Below the pieces are notes generated by a model. That model was not told the origin of the DNA, ran no database searches, and saw only the letters and a program-made list of their open reading frames with translations. 53,813 bases of DNA from an uncultured Bacteroidota bacterium (GTDB lineage Bacteria > Bacteroidota > Bacteroidia > Bacteroidales > P3), in the NCBI GenBank assembly GCA_902790215.1, contig CADAQX010000012.1, positions 1 through 53,813 on the forward strand, written 5' to 3'. A program made the position numbers and the translations under genes. This document shows positions 25,590 to 34,609 of this stretch, piece after piece. How positions within the stretch are numbered: the stretch's first letter is position 1; the number at the start of each line of letters is the position of its first letter.

Positions 25590-28361
25590 TTACTTTTCTC
25601 TGGCTTCCTTGATGGCTGCCTGGGCTGCGGCCAGACGTGCCACAGGAACGCGGAACGGCGAGCAGCTGACATAAGTCATGCCGTTCTTGTAGAAGAACTC
25701 GGCTGCTGTCGGGTCGCCACCGTGCTCACCGCAGACACCGCACTTCAGCTCGGGACGGGTGGAACGGCCACGCTCGATACCAATCTTCACCAGCTCACCG
25801 ACACACTCGCGGTCGAAGTTGTTGAAGGGGTCGGCCGGGATAATCTTCTCGTCGACATAGGTCTTCACAATGGCGTTGACATCGTCGCGGCTGAAGCCGA
25901 AGGTCATCTGAGTCAGGTCGTTGGTACCAAAGCTGAAGAACTCGGCCACCTCGGCAATCTGGTTGGCAACCAGTGCGGCACGCGGAATCTCAATCATGGT
26001 GCCGAACTTGTAGTTGAACTTCGTGCCATACTTGGCTTCCACCTCAGCCTTCACACGGTCGGCCAAAGCCTTCTGGTGTTTCAGCTCGGCGGCATTGATG
26101 GTCAGCGGAACCATAATCTCCAGGTGCGGGTCGTGGCCTTCATTCATCAGCTCAACAGTGGCGCTGAAGAGGGCACGGAACTGCATCTCGGTGATTTCGG
26201 GGTAGATGATACCCAGACGGACACCGCGCAGACCCATCATCGGGTTCACCTCATGCATACCCTCGATGCGGGCGTGCAGTTTCTCGAAGTCAAGGCCGCG
26301 AGCCTTGGCCACCTCACGCTGTTTCTCTTCGGTCTGGGGGACGAACTCGTGCAGCGGGGGATCCATCAGGCGGAAGGTAAGGGGCTTGCCGTCCATCACC
26401 TTCAGTGTACCCTTGGCGCTCTCACGCACATAGGGCTCCAGCTCGGCCAAAGCAGCCTTGCGGGCATCCAGTGTGTCGGCCAGAATCATATTGCGCAGCT
26501 TCTCTAAAGGTACCTCGCTGTTCTCGCCATAGAACATGTGCTCAATACGGAACAGACCGATACCCTCGGCACCGAAGTCGATGGCTATCTGGGCATCAGC
26601 AGGGTTGTCGGCGTTGGTGCGGACACCCATCTTGCGGAACTTGTCCACCAGTTTCATGAACTGCTGGAACAGGGGGTTCTCGGTGGCGTTGATCATCTTC
26701 ACCTCTTCGTCATAGACCCAGCCCTTCGAACCGTTGAGCGAAAGCAGGTCGCCTTCGTGGAACACCTTGCCGCCAATGGTCACGGTGCCGTGCTCCTCGA
26801 CATTGACTTTCTTCTTGCCATACTGGTCGGTGCTGACGGAGGTCTTCTCCATCTCAATCTTCACGGCGTCGCAACCCACGATGCAGCATTTGCCCCAGCC
26901 ACGGGCCACAAGGGCGGCGTGAGAGGTCATACCGCCACGGGCGGTGAGGATACCGTCGGCGGCACGCATGCCCTCGACATCCTCGGGGTTGGTCTCCTCG
27001 CGGACGAGGATATTCTTAATACCGGCAGCCTGGTATTCCTTGGCTTTCTCGCTGGTGAGGGCAATCACACCCACAGCACCGCCGGGACCTGCGGGCAGAC
27101 CCTTGGCCAACACCTCGTGTTTCTTCTCGTCAGTGGAATCCAGAATGGGGTGCAGCAGCTCGTCGAGCTGGGCGGGAGAAATGCGCATCACCACCTCGCT
27201 CTCGTCAATCAGGCCTTCCTTCAGCATGTCCATAGCCATGGTGAGGGCAGCCACGCCGGTGCGTTTGCCCACGCGGCACTGCAGCATATAGAGCTTGCCG
27301 TCCTGGATGGTAAACTCGATGTCGAGCATGTCGTGGAAGTTCTTCTCCAGAGTCTCGCGAATGTCGCAGAGTTCTTTATAGGTCTCGGGCATCAGCTCCT
27401 GCATGGAGTGCATGTGCTTGTTCTGCTCGTTCTTGGTTTCGTCGTTCAGGGGGTTGGGTGTACGGATACCGGCCACGACATCCTCGCCCTGGGCGTTGAT
27501 AAGCCATTCGCCGTAGAACTGGTTGTCGCCAGTAGCCGGGTTGCGGGTGAAAGCCACGCCGGTGGCGCTGTTGTCGCCCATGTTGCCGAACACCATGGCC
27601 TGCACATTGACAGCGGTGCCCCAATCGTCGGGAATACCCTCAATCTTGCGGTAGCTGACAGCCTTCTTTCCGTTCCAGCTCTTGAACACAGCTTTGATAC
27701 CGCCTTCCATCTGAGCTTTGGCATCATCGGGGAACTCGGTGCCGAGCACCTCTTTCACCTTAATCTTGAAAGCGTCGGACAGCTTCATCAGATCCTCGGC
27801 GGTCAGCTCGGTGTCGCTCTTATAGTTGTGCTGGGCCTTGTAATCGTCCAGCATATCGTCCAACTGCTTGCGGATGCCCTTGCCGTCGGCGGGCTCAATG
27901 CCCTCGCTCTTCTCCATCACCACATCGGCGTACATCATAATCAGACGACGATAGGAGTCGTAAACAAAGCGGGGGTTGTTGGTTCTCTTCAACATGCCGG
28001 GGATTGTCTTGGACGAAAGGCCGATATTCAGCACGGTGTCCATCATGCCGGGCATCGAGCTACGGGCACCCGAGCGGCAGCTCACCAGCAGCGGGTTCTC
28101 GGCATCGTCATATTTCATACCCATCAGTTTCTCCACGTTGGCCATGGCTTTCCACACATCGTCCATCAGGCCTGCAGGCAACTGGCAGTTGTTCTCATAA
28201 TAAGCAGTGCAGCATTCTGTTGTAATAGTCAAACCAGCGGGGACGGGAAGACCCAGCAAACACATTTCAGCCAGATTGGCACCTTTACCGCCGAGCAGGT
28301 TTTTCATGTCGGCTTTACCCTCGGCAGTCTTGCCGCCAAACGTGTAAACAAATTTCGTCAT
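25590..28361 (-). CDS. ppdK: Pyruvate, phosphate dikinase
   Basis: A 923-residue cytosolic enzyme that interconverts pyruvate, ATP and phosphate with PEP, AMP and pyrophosphate. The N-terminal nucleotide domain begins GGKTAEGKADMKNLLGGKGA. The swivelling phosphohistidine domain has GGMTSHAALVARGWGK near 455-475. The C-terminal PEP-binding barrel ends with CGVCGEHGGDP and VSCSPFRVPVARLAAAQ. Length is normal. It lets the cell run glycolysis with pyrophosphate or make PEP from pyruvate. A complete promoter lies at 28420-28450. Confidence 0.98.
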   Translation of the reverse strand: MTKFVYTFGGKTAEGKADMKNLLGGKGANLAEMCLLGLPVPAGLTITTECCTAYYENNCQLPAGLMDDVWKAMANVEKLMGMKYDDAENPLLVSCRSGARSSMPGMMDTVLNIGLSSKTIPGMLKRTNNPRFVYDSYRRLIMMYADVVMEKSEGIEPADGKGIRKQLDDMLDDYKAQHNYKSDTELTAEDLMKLSDAFKIKVKEVLGTEFPDDAKAQMEGGIKAVFKSWNGKKAVSYRKIEGIPDDWGTAVNVQAMVFGNMGDNSATGVAFTRNPATGDNQFYGEWLINAQGEDVVAGIRTPNPLNDETKNEQNKHMHSMQELMPETYKELCDIRETLEKNFHDMLDIEFTIQDGKLYMLQCRVGKRTGVAALTMAMDMLKEGLIDESEVVMRISPAQLDELLHPILDSTDEKKHEVLAKGLPAGPGGAVGVIALTSEKAKEYQAAGIKNILVREETNPEDVEGMRAADGILTARGGMTSHAALVARGWGKCCIVGCDAVKIEMEKTSVSTDQYGKKKVNVEEHGTVTIGGKVFHEGDLLSLNGSKGWVYDEEVKMINATENPLFQQFMKLVDKFRKMGVRTNADNPADAQIAIDFGAEGIGLFRIEHMFYGENSEVPLEKLRNMILADTLDARKAALAELEPYVRESAKGTLKVMDGKPLTFRLMDPPLHEFVPQTEEKQREVAKARGLDFEKLHARIEGMHEVNPMMGLRGVRLGIIYPEITEMQFRALFSATVELMNEGHDPHLEIMVPLTINAAELKHQKALADRVKAEVEAKYGTKFNYKFGTMIEIPRAALVANQIAEVAEFFSFGTNDLTQMTFGFSRDDVNAIVKTYVDEKIIPADPFNNFDRECVGELVKIGIERGRSTRPELKCGVCGEHGGDPTAAEFFYKNGMTYVSCSPFRVPVARLAAAQAAIKEAREK

Positions 28362-28419
28362 CTTTTAAATGTTTGTATATTAGTAAAAATATTTAATTGT
28401 CCACTATTTTATGAAAATG

Positions 28420-28450
28420 CAAATATACATATTTTTTTTTTATTATCAAA
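28420..28450 (-). promoter_or_regulatory. Promoter of ppdK
   Basis: On the minus strand a -33 TTTG (28450-28447), a 19-bp A/T-rich spacer and a -7 TATATTTG (28427-28420) match the Bacteroidetes primary sigma factor consensus. The -7 lies about 59 bp upstream of the start codon. Confidence 0.8.
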
Positions 28451-28542
28451 TTAATCTGACGAATAGTCATCTTTTTAACATATTGCATTTTGCCAATCCT
28501 CTCTCCCTATAGACTCCTGTCCAATATCGAAGAAACCATGTA

Positions 28543-28617
28543 ATTGCCTGATTGCATGAATGTGTAAATGCTTGAGTGCTGGCGCGGTCAACTCACTCAA
28601 ACAATCAAGCAATCAAG
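28543..28617. repeat. Inverted short-period repeat element E5 (octamer arms)
   Basis: Left arm: ATTGCCTG, ATTGCATG, AATGTGTA, AATGCTTG (28543-28574). Core: GCTGGCGCG (28578-28586) then GTCAACT. Right arm: CACTCAAA, CAATCAAG, CAATCAAG (28594-28617). The GCTGNCGC motif is shared with E3, E7 and the four-helix-bundle cassette. It lies between the terminator of the OmpA-like gene and the ppdK promoter. Confidence 0.82.
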
Positions 28618-28629
28618 GTGAAAACAGCG

Positions 28630-28655
28630 AAGGCTCCCGCACATAGGGGAGCCTT
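28630..28655 (-). terminator. Hairpin after the OmpA-like gene
   Basis: Perfect stem AAGGCTCCC (28630-28638) with GGGAGCCTT (28647-28655) around an 8-nt loop, 30 bp after the stop codon. The following T-run on the minus strand is short, so it may be a weak terminator or a 3-prime stabilising hairpin. Confidence 0.6.
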
Positions 28656-28685
28656 CCTGCATATCAAGCTTTATTGAAGATGCTA

Positions 28686-30137
28686 TCAGGGATTTTCCTT
28701 GGGTGTCACGCCGGTGATGATGAGCTGGATTTTCACAAACTCATTGTCGTCCTTCTTCTTGTTGTCGAAGGCGGCGGTGGCGGCGCGCTTGATGTCTGTG
28801 GGGGTCATACCGGAGGTCTTGATATTGCCCTCGGGGATGCCGTTTTTGACGAAGAACTCCTTGACGGACTTGGCGCGCTCGAGCGACACAAGCTGGTCGT
28901 GCTCGGGGTCGACGCCATAGGTCTGCACCCAGCCCTTGATGGTGAAGGCTACATCAGGATGGTTCTTGAACATCTGCACGTAGTTCATCAGGTTGGAGTC
29001 AGACTCGGGGAGCAGCTCGTACTCGTTGCCGAAGAAGATATCGGAGATGGGATAGACAGTGCCACGCTCGGCGCGGTAGAGCTTCATGCGCATCATGGTG
29101 TCCTCTTTGAAGCGGTCGGCATTGAAGTCGTAGAAGATTGAGAAGTAGCCGTCGCGCTTGGCGTACATGGTGTAGTTGAATCCGGGGACGAATTTCACGC
29201 GTCCACCGCGGAACTTCTCGTTGTGAACGATGACACGGTTGTTGGTGTTTTTCTCAAGTATCGTCAGGTTGACGTCGACATTCTTGCGGATCTTGGGGTC
29301 GTAGAACGACACGGGCACCTCGAAGGCCTCCACGAAGATGGACACCTTGATGCTGTGGCCGCTGCCATTGGGGTTGACATTATCGAGCATGATGTAGTAC
29401 ACCTCGCCTTTGCGCACGTCGATGGAGCGGATGTGGCGTTTGGTGGACGCTTTGGTGAGCATAATGTCCTCGGCCTCGTGATACATGCCGATAGTGCCCA
29501 TTGCGGCAGCCTTTTCCGACTCTTGTCGTGCCACTTTGGCAGCCTCGGCCTTGGCCTTGAGGTCGGCCTTGGCGTCGCCGGTGGATTCTGGTGCCTTGGG
29601 ACGCTTGGGTTTGGCCAGCAGGGAGCTGTCCACAGCCGAAAGGTTGACAGCCACAGGCAGCACCTTGTTGCACTGGATGTGGTTGCTGAAATAGACATCG
29701 GTGTATTTGTACACCACCATGTCGTAGTCGTCTGCCACGTTTTGCTGTGTGACGGCTATGTCGAGTTTGCCGTTATAGGGCACGGTGAACTTGTACCACA
29801 CCGAGTTGTGCTCAAACTCGGGCAGGTTGGGATGGCGTTTGTCGGCCATCACCTCCATCACGCGGCCGGCACCCTGCGGGGCAGTAGTGGGGCCGAAAGT
29901 CTGGTCCACATTCAGGGGAATGGCAAAAAGGCAGTCATTGCTGTTGTAGGGCAGTTCCACCAGCGGTATGGCCGGGGTGTCTTTGGCGCCTTTTTTCCCT
30001 TTTTTATCCTTCTTTGACTTCTTGTCTTTGGCAGATTTTGAAGTTTTGGTGCCACTTTTCGTTTTGCTCTGTGCTTGGACATCGCAATACCCAAATATCA
30101 GAGTACAAGCGAGTAGAGCCATCAGGAAACGTTTCAT
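28686..30137 (-). CDS. OmpA-like outer-membrane/peptidoglycan-binding protein
   Basis: A 483-residue exported protein: signal peptide (1 to about 22, ending VQAQ), then a lysine-rich low-complexity stretch (about 24-52, repeated SKKDKKGKK-type), a beta-rich domain with Tyr/Trp motifs (about 55-330), and a C-terminal OmpA-like domain (about 370-480) with SLERAKSVKEFFVKNGIPEG, the usual region for meso-diaminopimelate contact. It probably links the outer membrane to peptidoglycan. The basic stretch after the signal peptide is odd for this family. A -7 element lies at 30181-30188; it appears to be a single-gene unit. Confidence 0.8.
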   Translation of the reverse strand: MKRFLMALLACTLIFGYCDVQAQSKTKSGTKTSKSAKDKKSKKDKKGKKGAKDTPAIPLVELPYNSNDCLFAIPLNVDQTFGPTTAPQGAGRVMEVMADKRHPNLPEFEHNSVWYKFTVPYNGKLDIAVTQQNVADDYDMVVYKYTDVYFSNHIQCNKVLPVAVNLSAVDSSLLAKPKRPKAPESTGDAKADLKAKAEAAKVARQESEKAAAMGTIGMYHEAEDIMLTKASTKRHIRSIDVRKGEVYYIMLDNVNPNGSGHSIKVSIFVEAFEVPVSFYDPKIRKNVDVNLTILEKNTNNRVIVHNEKFRGGRVKFVPGFNYTMYAKRDGYFSIFYDFNADRFKEDTMMRMKLYRAERGTVYPISDIFFGNEYELLPESDSNLMNYVQMFKNHPDVAFTIKGWVQTYGVDPEHDQLVSLERAKSVKEFFVKNGIPEGNIKTSGMTPTDIKRAATAAFDNKKKDDNEFVKIQLIITGVTPKENP

Positions 30138-30180
30138 AGGTATCTATTTGCTTTATAAAAATCAGTTATATTTCAAAAGG

Positions 30181-30188
30181 CAAAAATA
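30181..30188 (-). promoter_or_regulatory. Candidate -7 element for the OmpA-like gene
   Basis: TATTTTTG on the minus strand within GTATTTTTGC, 43 bp upstream of the ATG, preceded by A/T-rich sequence. No TTTG at the usual -33 distance. The stretch 30230-30335 just beyond is G/C-rich with short hairpins and no gene I can support. Confidence 0.45.
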
Positions 30189-30335
30189 CGAATATTTTTT
30201 TAATTGGTATGTTTTTTTTCACAAAAAGAAAAAAAAGAGTGTTGCCCGCTGACGGAAGATGGGTACGCTGACGGCAGCGTTGCCGACGGGGTACGGCTGT
30301 CCTGTGTCCGTGCCGCAGTATGCCCGGTATCGCTC

Positions 30336-30580
30336 AAGCGTCGTCATTTATTCGATCGTTATTCGATCGTTTTCCACTCGTTTTCCGTTTCAGAAAGGGA
30401 AAAATGAGGGAAACATAACGAAAAACGATAGGATAAAGAACGACGCAACACTGGGCCCAATGGGTTCACAGAGGAACATTGGGGACAAATATGCGTCACT
30501 TTCCGAACGGTGGAGTAAGTTGGCGAAAGGTGGAGTAAAACATCACGGTTTAAAAAGTAACTTTCGCGCGAGGCGGCAAG
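30336..30580 (-). repeat. About 245-bp dispersed repeat, copy A
   Basis: Read on the minus strand, this stretch aligns along its length with 44884-45205 on the plus strand. The best-conserved part (30342-30446) includes two GATCG-containing near-repeats and a segment matching TTATGTTTCCCTCATTTTTC. Outer parts with TTTCGCC repeats and GCCGCCTCGCGC are less conserved. No open reading frame. The stretch to the next terminator (30581-30709) holds nothing I recognise. Confidence 0.78.
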
Positions 30581-30709
30581 CGTCTCACCGAAAAGTAACA
30601 TTGCTTCCTCTCGGTCTTTTGCAAAGGTATCAAAGTTTCATCAATGGTCTCGGCAAAGCCTTTGAACGGCAAGTGTTCACTTCTCTGCTACGCTATCGGA
30701 TATTATACT

Positions 30710-30747
30710 AAAACGGAGCCGTGACCGTTGGGTCGCGGCTCCGTTTT
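30710..30747 (-). terminator. Strong hairpin terminator after the S9 peptidase
   Basis: A perfect 12-bp stem, AAAACGGAGCCG (30710-30721) with CGGCTCCGTTTT (30736-30747), plus an inner GACC/GGTC pair, lies 17 bp beyond the stop codon. It ends in T on both strands and could stop transcription from either side. Confidence 0.88.
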
Positions 30748-30764
30748 CGATAATCGATAGGCGG

Positions 30765-32879
30765 TTATTTAGCCTCTGACGTATCGGCAGGGGCTTTCAG
30801 GTATTTGTCGAACCAGTCGATGAAGTTGCGGTGCCAGAGGAGGCTGTTCTGCGGGCGGAGCACCCAGTGGGTCTCGTCGGGGAAGTAGAGATAGCGGGCA
30901 TCGAGGCCACGGAGTTTGGCGGCATTGTAGGCAGCCATGCCCTGGGAGGCCACGATACGGAAGTCGAACTCGCTGTGGACAACACAGATGGGAGTGTTCC
31001 ATTTGTCCACGAACAGGTGAGGCGAGTTGGCATAGGAGTGGGCTGTCTTGGCGTTCTTTTCCCAGTAGGGGCCACCGAGGTCCCAGTTGGTGAACCAGTA
31101 CTCCTCGGTTTCGAGGCACTGCTGCTCGAAGTTGAACATGCCGTTGTGGGCAAGGAAGGCTTTGAAGCGGTGGTTCTCGTTGTGGCCGGCAAGCCAGTAG
31201 ATGCTGTAGGCACCGAAGGAGGCTCCGCAGGCGCCTATGCGCTCGGGGTCGATTTGAGGTTTGTTCTGTGCGAAGTAGTCGGTGGCGGTCATGTAGTCTT
31301 TCATGCAGAGTCCGCCGTAGTCGCCGCTGATTTCCTCACACCAGGCGGTGCCGAAGCCGGGGCATCCGCGACGGTTGGGGGCGATGACGAAGTAGCCTGC
31401 ACCGCTCATGACTTCGAAGTTCCAGCGGGTGCTCCAGAACTGGGACACCATGCTCTGGGGACCTCCTTCGCAGAAGAGGAGAGCAGGATAGGTCTTGGTG
31501 CTGTCGTAGTCGTAGGGATAGATGAGCCATACGAGCATCTCTTTGCCGTCGGAGGTGGGTATCCAGCACTCTTCGGTGCGGCCCATGCGCACCTGGCTGA
31601 GCACGTCGTTGTTGATGGCGGTGACTTGACTGCCCTGCTGCTCGGTTTTGTCGAGCTGGTAGTGGAAGATTTCGGAGGGGTGCTGCATGCTCACTTCGTT
31701 GGCATAGATGTCGTTGCCATGGAGGGTGAAACCATTGATGTCATGGCAGCCCTTGGTGACTTTACGGACAGTCTTGGCGGCGACATCGAAGGCGAAGATT
31801 TCGTTCATGCCGCGGTACATGACAACGGCTGCCAGCTGGCTGTCGTCGTCGCTCCAGCTGATGCCGCTGACCCCGTAGTCAAAGTCGGCGGTGTAGTCGG
31901 TGCGCTGGTTGGTGGCGAAGTCGAGCACCATGAGGCGGAGTTTGTCGCTCTCGTAGCCGTCGTGTTCCATGCTTTCCCAAGCAATCTTGGTGCCGTCGTG
32001 GCTGAAGACGGGGTTCTGGTCGTAACCCATAATGCCCTCGCTGATATTTACAGTCTTGCCATCGGCGATGGTATAAACATAGATGTCGCTGTTGGTGCTA
32101 AGCGCATAGTCCTTGCCGGTTTTGGCACGGCAGGTGTAGGCAATGCGTGTGCCGTCGGGCGAGAAGTTGAACTGCTCTACCCCACCCCACGGGCGCATGG
32201 GGCATTCGTAGGGTTTGTCGCCAATGACATCGACGGCGGCATCGAGGTCGACAGCCTTGGCTGAGAGGGGGGCGAGGAAGATGTGGGGGTATTCGTCCAC
32301 CCAGCTGTCCCAGTGGCGGTACATGAGGTCCTCGTTGATGCGGCCGGTGGTCTGGTCAAGGCCGGAATAGAGCTTGTCGATATCGGCGGGACGCTGGACG
32401 GGGAGGTCGCTGATGTAGAGGATTCGGTCGCCTTTGGGCGAGACTTTGAAGCCTTCGAGGCCACTTTCCACCGTTGCCAGGACTTTCTCGGACTGCTTGT
32501 CGATTTTCATGGAGACTATGCTGCTGCCACGGGCAAAGAGGATTGTGTTGTCGTCGAGCCATACGGGATTGAACTCGCTTTCGGGGGTGTTGGTGAGGCG
32601 GACGGTCTTTCCTTCGTCCTTAAGGTTTACGAGATAGAGTTCAGCGTTGCCCTTGTTCTGGGATATGCTGTAATAGGTGTTGGTGTAGACCAGCTGGGAG
32701 CCGTCGGGACTGACTGCGAACTCGCCCATCTTGCCAAGTTTCCACATGATTTCGGGTGTGAAACGCCCATCTTCAACTTTCACATCGGGTTTGCCGATGA
32801 CGTTGTCGAACTCTTGTTTCTTCTTGCAGCCTGTTGTCAGCATCAAGGCTGCCGCGAATAGGATAAGTACTTTTTTCAT
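30765..32879 (-). CDS. S9 prolyl oligopeptidase-family lipoprotein
   Basis: A 704-residue lipoprotein (signal MKKVLILFAAALMLTTGC, lipobox cysteine C18) with an N-terminal beta-propeller (about 40-440) and a C-terminal alpha/beta-hydrolase domain. The catalytic triad is S554 in GASFGAY, D639 in HSEFDFRI and H671 in DETHWV. It belongs to the acyl-peptide hydrolase/oligopeptidase branch (S9C-like) and probably trims oligopeptides in the periplasm. The ATG at 32879 was chosen because it starts the lipoprotein signal; the longer frame adds 63 codons that include promoter sequence. A -7 element lies at 32904-32911. Confidence 0.92.
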   Translation of the reverse strand: MKKVLILFAAALMLTTGCKKKQEFDNVIGKPDVKVEDGRFTPEIMWKLGKMGEFAVSPDGSQLVYTNTYYSISQNKGNAELYLVNLKDEGKTVRLTNTPESEFNPVWLDDNTILFARGSSIVSMKIDKQSEKVLATVESGLEGFKVSPKGDRILYISDLPVQRPADIDKLYSGLDQTTGRINEDLMYRHWDSWVDEYPHIFLAPLSAKAVDLDAAVDVIGDKPYECPMRPWGGVEQFNFSPDGTRIAYTCRAKTGKDYALSTNSDIYVYTIADGKTVNISEGIMGYDQNPVFSHDGTKIAWESMEHDGYESDKLRLMVLDFATNQRTDYTADFDYGVSGISWSDDDSQLAAVVMYRGMNEIFAFDVAAKTVRKVTKGCHDINGFTLHGNDIYANEVSMQHPSEIFHYQLDKTEQQGSQVTAINNDVLSQVRMGRTEECWIPTSDGKEMLVWLIYPYDYDSTKTYPALLFCEGGPQSMVSQFWSTRWNFEVMSGAGYFVIAPNRRGCPGFGTAWCEEISGDYGGLCMKDYMTATDYFAQNKPQIDPERIGACGASFGAYSIYWLAGHNENHRFKAFLAHNGMFNFEQQCLETEEYWFTNWDLGGPYWEKNAKTAHSYANSPHLFVDKWNTPICVVHSEFDFRIVASQGMAAYNAAKLRGLDARYLYFPDETHWVLRPQNSLLWHRNFIDWFDKYLKAPADTSEAK

Positions 32880-32903
32880 ATACTCAAGGATTATTATTTT
32901 TTG

Positions 32904-32911
32904 CAAAATTA
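32904..32911 (-). promoter_or_regulatory. Candidate -7 element for the S9 peptidase
   Basis: TAATTTTG on the minus strand within AGTAGTAATTTTGCAAAA, 25 bp upstream of the ATG. It nearly mirrors the plus-strand promoter of nrnA, so the two genes are transcribed divergently from matching elements. Confidence 0.6.
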
Positions 32912-32940
32912 CTACTTTTTTCAAGAACAGAGAAAAAAAC

Positions 32941-32972
32941 TTGCATGAATTCATGGAAAAGTAGTATTTTTG
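32941..32972 (+). promoter_or_regulatory. Promoter of the nrnA operon
   Basis: TTG at -33 (32941-32943), a 21-bp spacer and TATTTTTG at -7 (32965-32972) match the Bacteroidetes consensus, 33 bp upstream of the ATG. The spacer contains the perfect 12-bp palindrome CATGAATTCATG (32944-32955), a possible operator. Confidence 0.7.
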
Positions 32973-33004
32973 CAAACTGAAAAAACACGTGTAACAAGGC
33001 ATAA

Positions 33005-34054
33005 ATGTACGCAGAAGCATTTGACAACCAAAATGTAGCGACATTCCGAAGATGGAGTGCCGAAGCACGCAATATTGTGTTGCTTTCGCATATGAACGCC
33101 GACGGCGACGCCTGCGGGAGCCTCCTCGGACTTGCCCTGATGATGGAACATGCTTCGGAAAAAGGGTGCCGTGTGACGCCGATATTGCCCAATGGATGCC
33201 CCAAGAATTTCACTTGGCTGCCGGGTGCGGAGCGCATTGTGAGCGGCGAGAGCCAGCAGGATTTCTGCCACACGGCCATCAGCGAGGCCGGGCTTATCGT
33301 CTGTGTCGACCTCAGCTCCGCCTCACGTACTGATATGCTGCAGGACGAGTTGCTGCAAGCCAAAGGAAAGAAGGTGCTGATTGACCATCACCACAATCCC
33401 TCGGCCGACCAGTTTGACATTATCTTCTCCGACCCCCATATTTCAAGCACCTGCGAACTGGTGCTGTGGCTTTCGCAAGCCATGTGGGGCAGCCGACACA
33501 TGGATTCCGATGTGGCGCGATGCCTTTATACCGGCCTGTCGACCGACACGGGCGGTTTTGCATTCAGCTGTGACCAGCCCAGCTGCTTTGAGGCCGCTGC
33601 AGTCCTGGTGAAGTATAACATCGAGCCTGCCGAGATTCACAACAGGATTATCAACACCTTTAGCCTGGACCGGATGAAATTCTATGGCTTTGCCTTGAGC
33701 CAGCGGATGCGCGTATATCCCGGCAAACGGGTGGCGCTGATGGCGTTCAGCCTTGACGACCAGCGACGGTTCGGCGTAGGCGGCGAAGACATGGAGGGGC
33801 TGGTGAACTACACCCTGATGATGAAGGAGATTGAGGTGGGGGCACTGCTGCGTGAGGAACCCGGACGCACAAAGGTGTCGCTGCGTGCCAAATATGGCGT
33901 TGATGTGAACCGGTTAGCCGCACAACTGGGCGGCGGCGGACACACCAAGGCGGCCGGAGCCACATGCCTATTGCCTTTTGATGAAACCCTGAAAGCTGTG
34001 GAAAAGCTTTTGGGTATCGAGAATGAAGAACCCATAAACCTTTTGCCGGCATGA
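33005..34054 (+). CDS. nrnA: DHH-family phosphoesterase, oligoribonuclease NrnA-type
   Basis: A 349-residue cytosolic enzyme of the DHH-DHHA1 superfamily. The metal-binding motifs are SHMNADGDACGS (H29, D33, D35), the acidic motif VCVDLSS (about 100-106), IDHHHNP (about 125-131) and STDTGGF (about 181-187); the C-terminal DHHA1 substrate-binding motif GGGGHTKAAGAT is at about 308-319. NrnA enzymes degrade short oligoribonucleotides and 3-prime-phosphoadenosine 5-prime-phosphate. It overlaps the downstream FKBP-like gene by 4 bp and begins the plus-strand block. Confidence 0.92.
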   Translation: MYAEAFDNQNVATFRRWSAEARNIVLLSHMNADGDACGSLLGLALMMEHASEKGCRVTPILPNGCPKNFTWLPGAERIVSGESQQDFCHTAISEAGLIVCVDLSSASRTDMLQDELLQAKGKKVLIDHHHNPSADQFDIIFSDPHISSTCELVLWLSQAMWGSRHMDSDVARCLYTGLSTDTGGFAFSCDQPSCFEAAAVLVKYNIEPAEIHNRIINTFSLDRMKFYGFALSQRMRVYPGKRVALMAFSLDDQRRFGVGGEDMEGLVNYTLMMKEIEVGALLREEPGRTKVSLRAKYGVDVNRLAAQLGGGGHTKAAGATCLLPFDETLKAVEKLLGIENEEPINLLPA

Positions 34055-34581
34055 AAAGACTTGCTTACACTTTGATTACGATGCTGGCAGCGACCATGAT
34101 GCTGGCGGCCTGCAAAGACCGCACGCCGGTGATTGAAATATCTCCCGACAAAAGCACATTGGTGAAGGAGAACATGATAAACGCCAACCGCGTGGTCATC
34201 CAGTCGGAGAGCACACAGATTGACGCCTATTTGGAACGCCGCGGATGGCAGATGAAAAGCCTGCCCTGCGGTGCCTTATACAGGATGAAGAGTGAAGGGA
34301 AAGGCGACTTGGTCCAGCCCGACGACACTGTCATCGTTACTTACCGTCTGGAAGCCCTTGACGGGACACCGTTCTACACCCGCCAGACCGACACCCTGGT
34401 GGTGGGTCGGCGGCAGGTGACCGTGGCGCTGGACGACCTGCTGCAGCAATTGCGCTATGGAAGCCAGGCGCAGATGATTGCCCCGTCCAACAGCGCTTAT
34501 GGAGTGGTGGGCGACGGCGACCGCGTGGCGTCACGGACAGTAATAGTGTACGACATCAACGAAATAAAAAAGAACAAATAA
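34051..34581 (+). CDS. FKBP-like lipoprotein
   Basis: A 176-residue lipoprotein (signal MKRLAYTLITMLAATMMLAAC, lipid cysteine about C21). Residues about 85-172 resemble an FKBP-type prolyl isomerase fold (DDTVIVTYRLEALDGTPFY, then IAPSNSAYGVVGDGDRV), but several active-site aromatic residues are not evident, so it may be a non-catalytic chaperone. Its ATG overlaps the nrnA stop (ATGA), and a second FKBP gene follows 28 bp later. It probably assists folding of exported proteins. Confidence 0.8.
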   Translation: MKRLAYTLITMLAATMMLAACKDRTPVIEISPDKSTLVKENMINANRVVIQSESTQIDAYLERRGWQMKSLPCGALYRMKSEGKGDLVQPDDTVIVTYRLEALDGTPFYTRQTDTLVVGRRQVTVALDDLLQQLRYGSQAQMIAPSNSAYGVVGDGDRVASRTVIVYDINEIKKNK

Positions 34582-34609
34582 AATTAAATAACAGTAATCA
34601 CACAAAAAA

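Noticed and set aside
25722-28454. Long plus-strand frames opposite ppdK (261 and 638 codons)
   Set aside because: Antisense to a complete ppdK; the His/Gly/Val-rich composition is typical of a shadow frame.
32880-33068. N-terminal extension of the S9 peptidase
   Set aside because: The extra 63 codons cover the promoter region and precede a clear lipoprotein signal.
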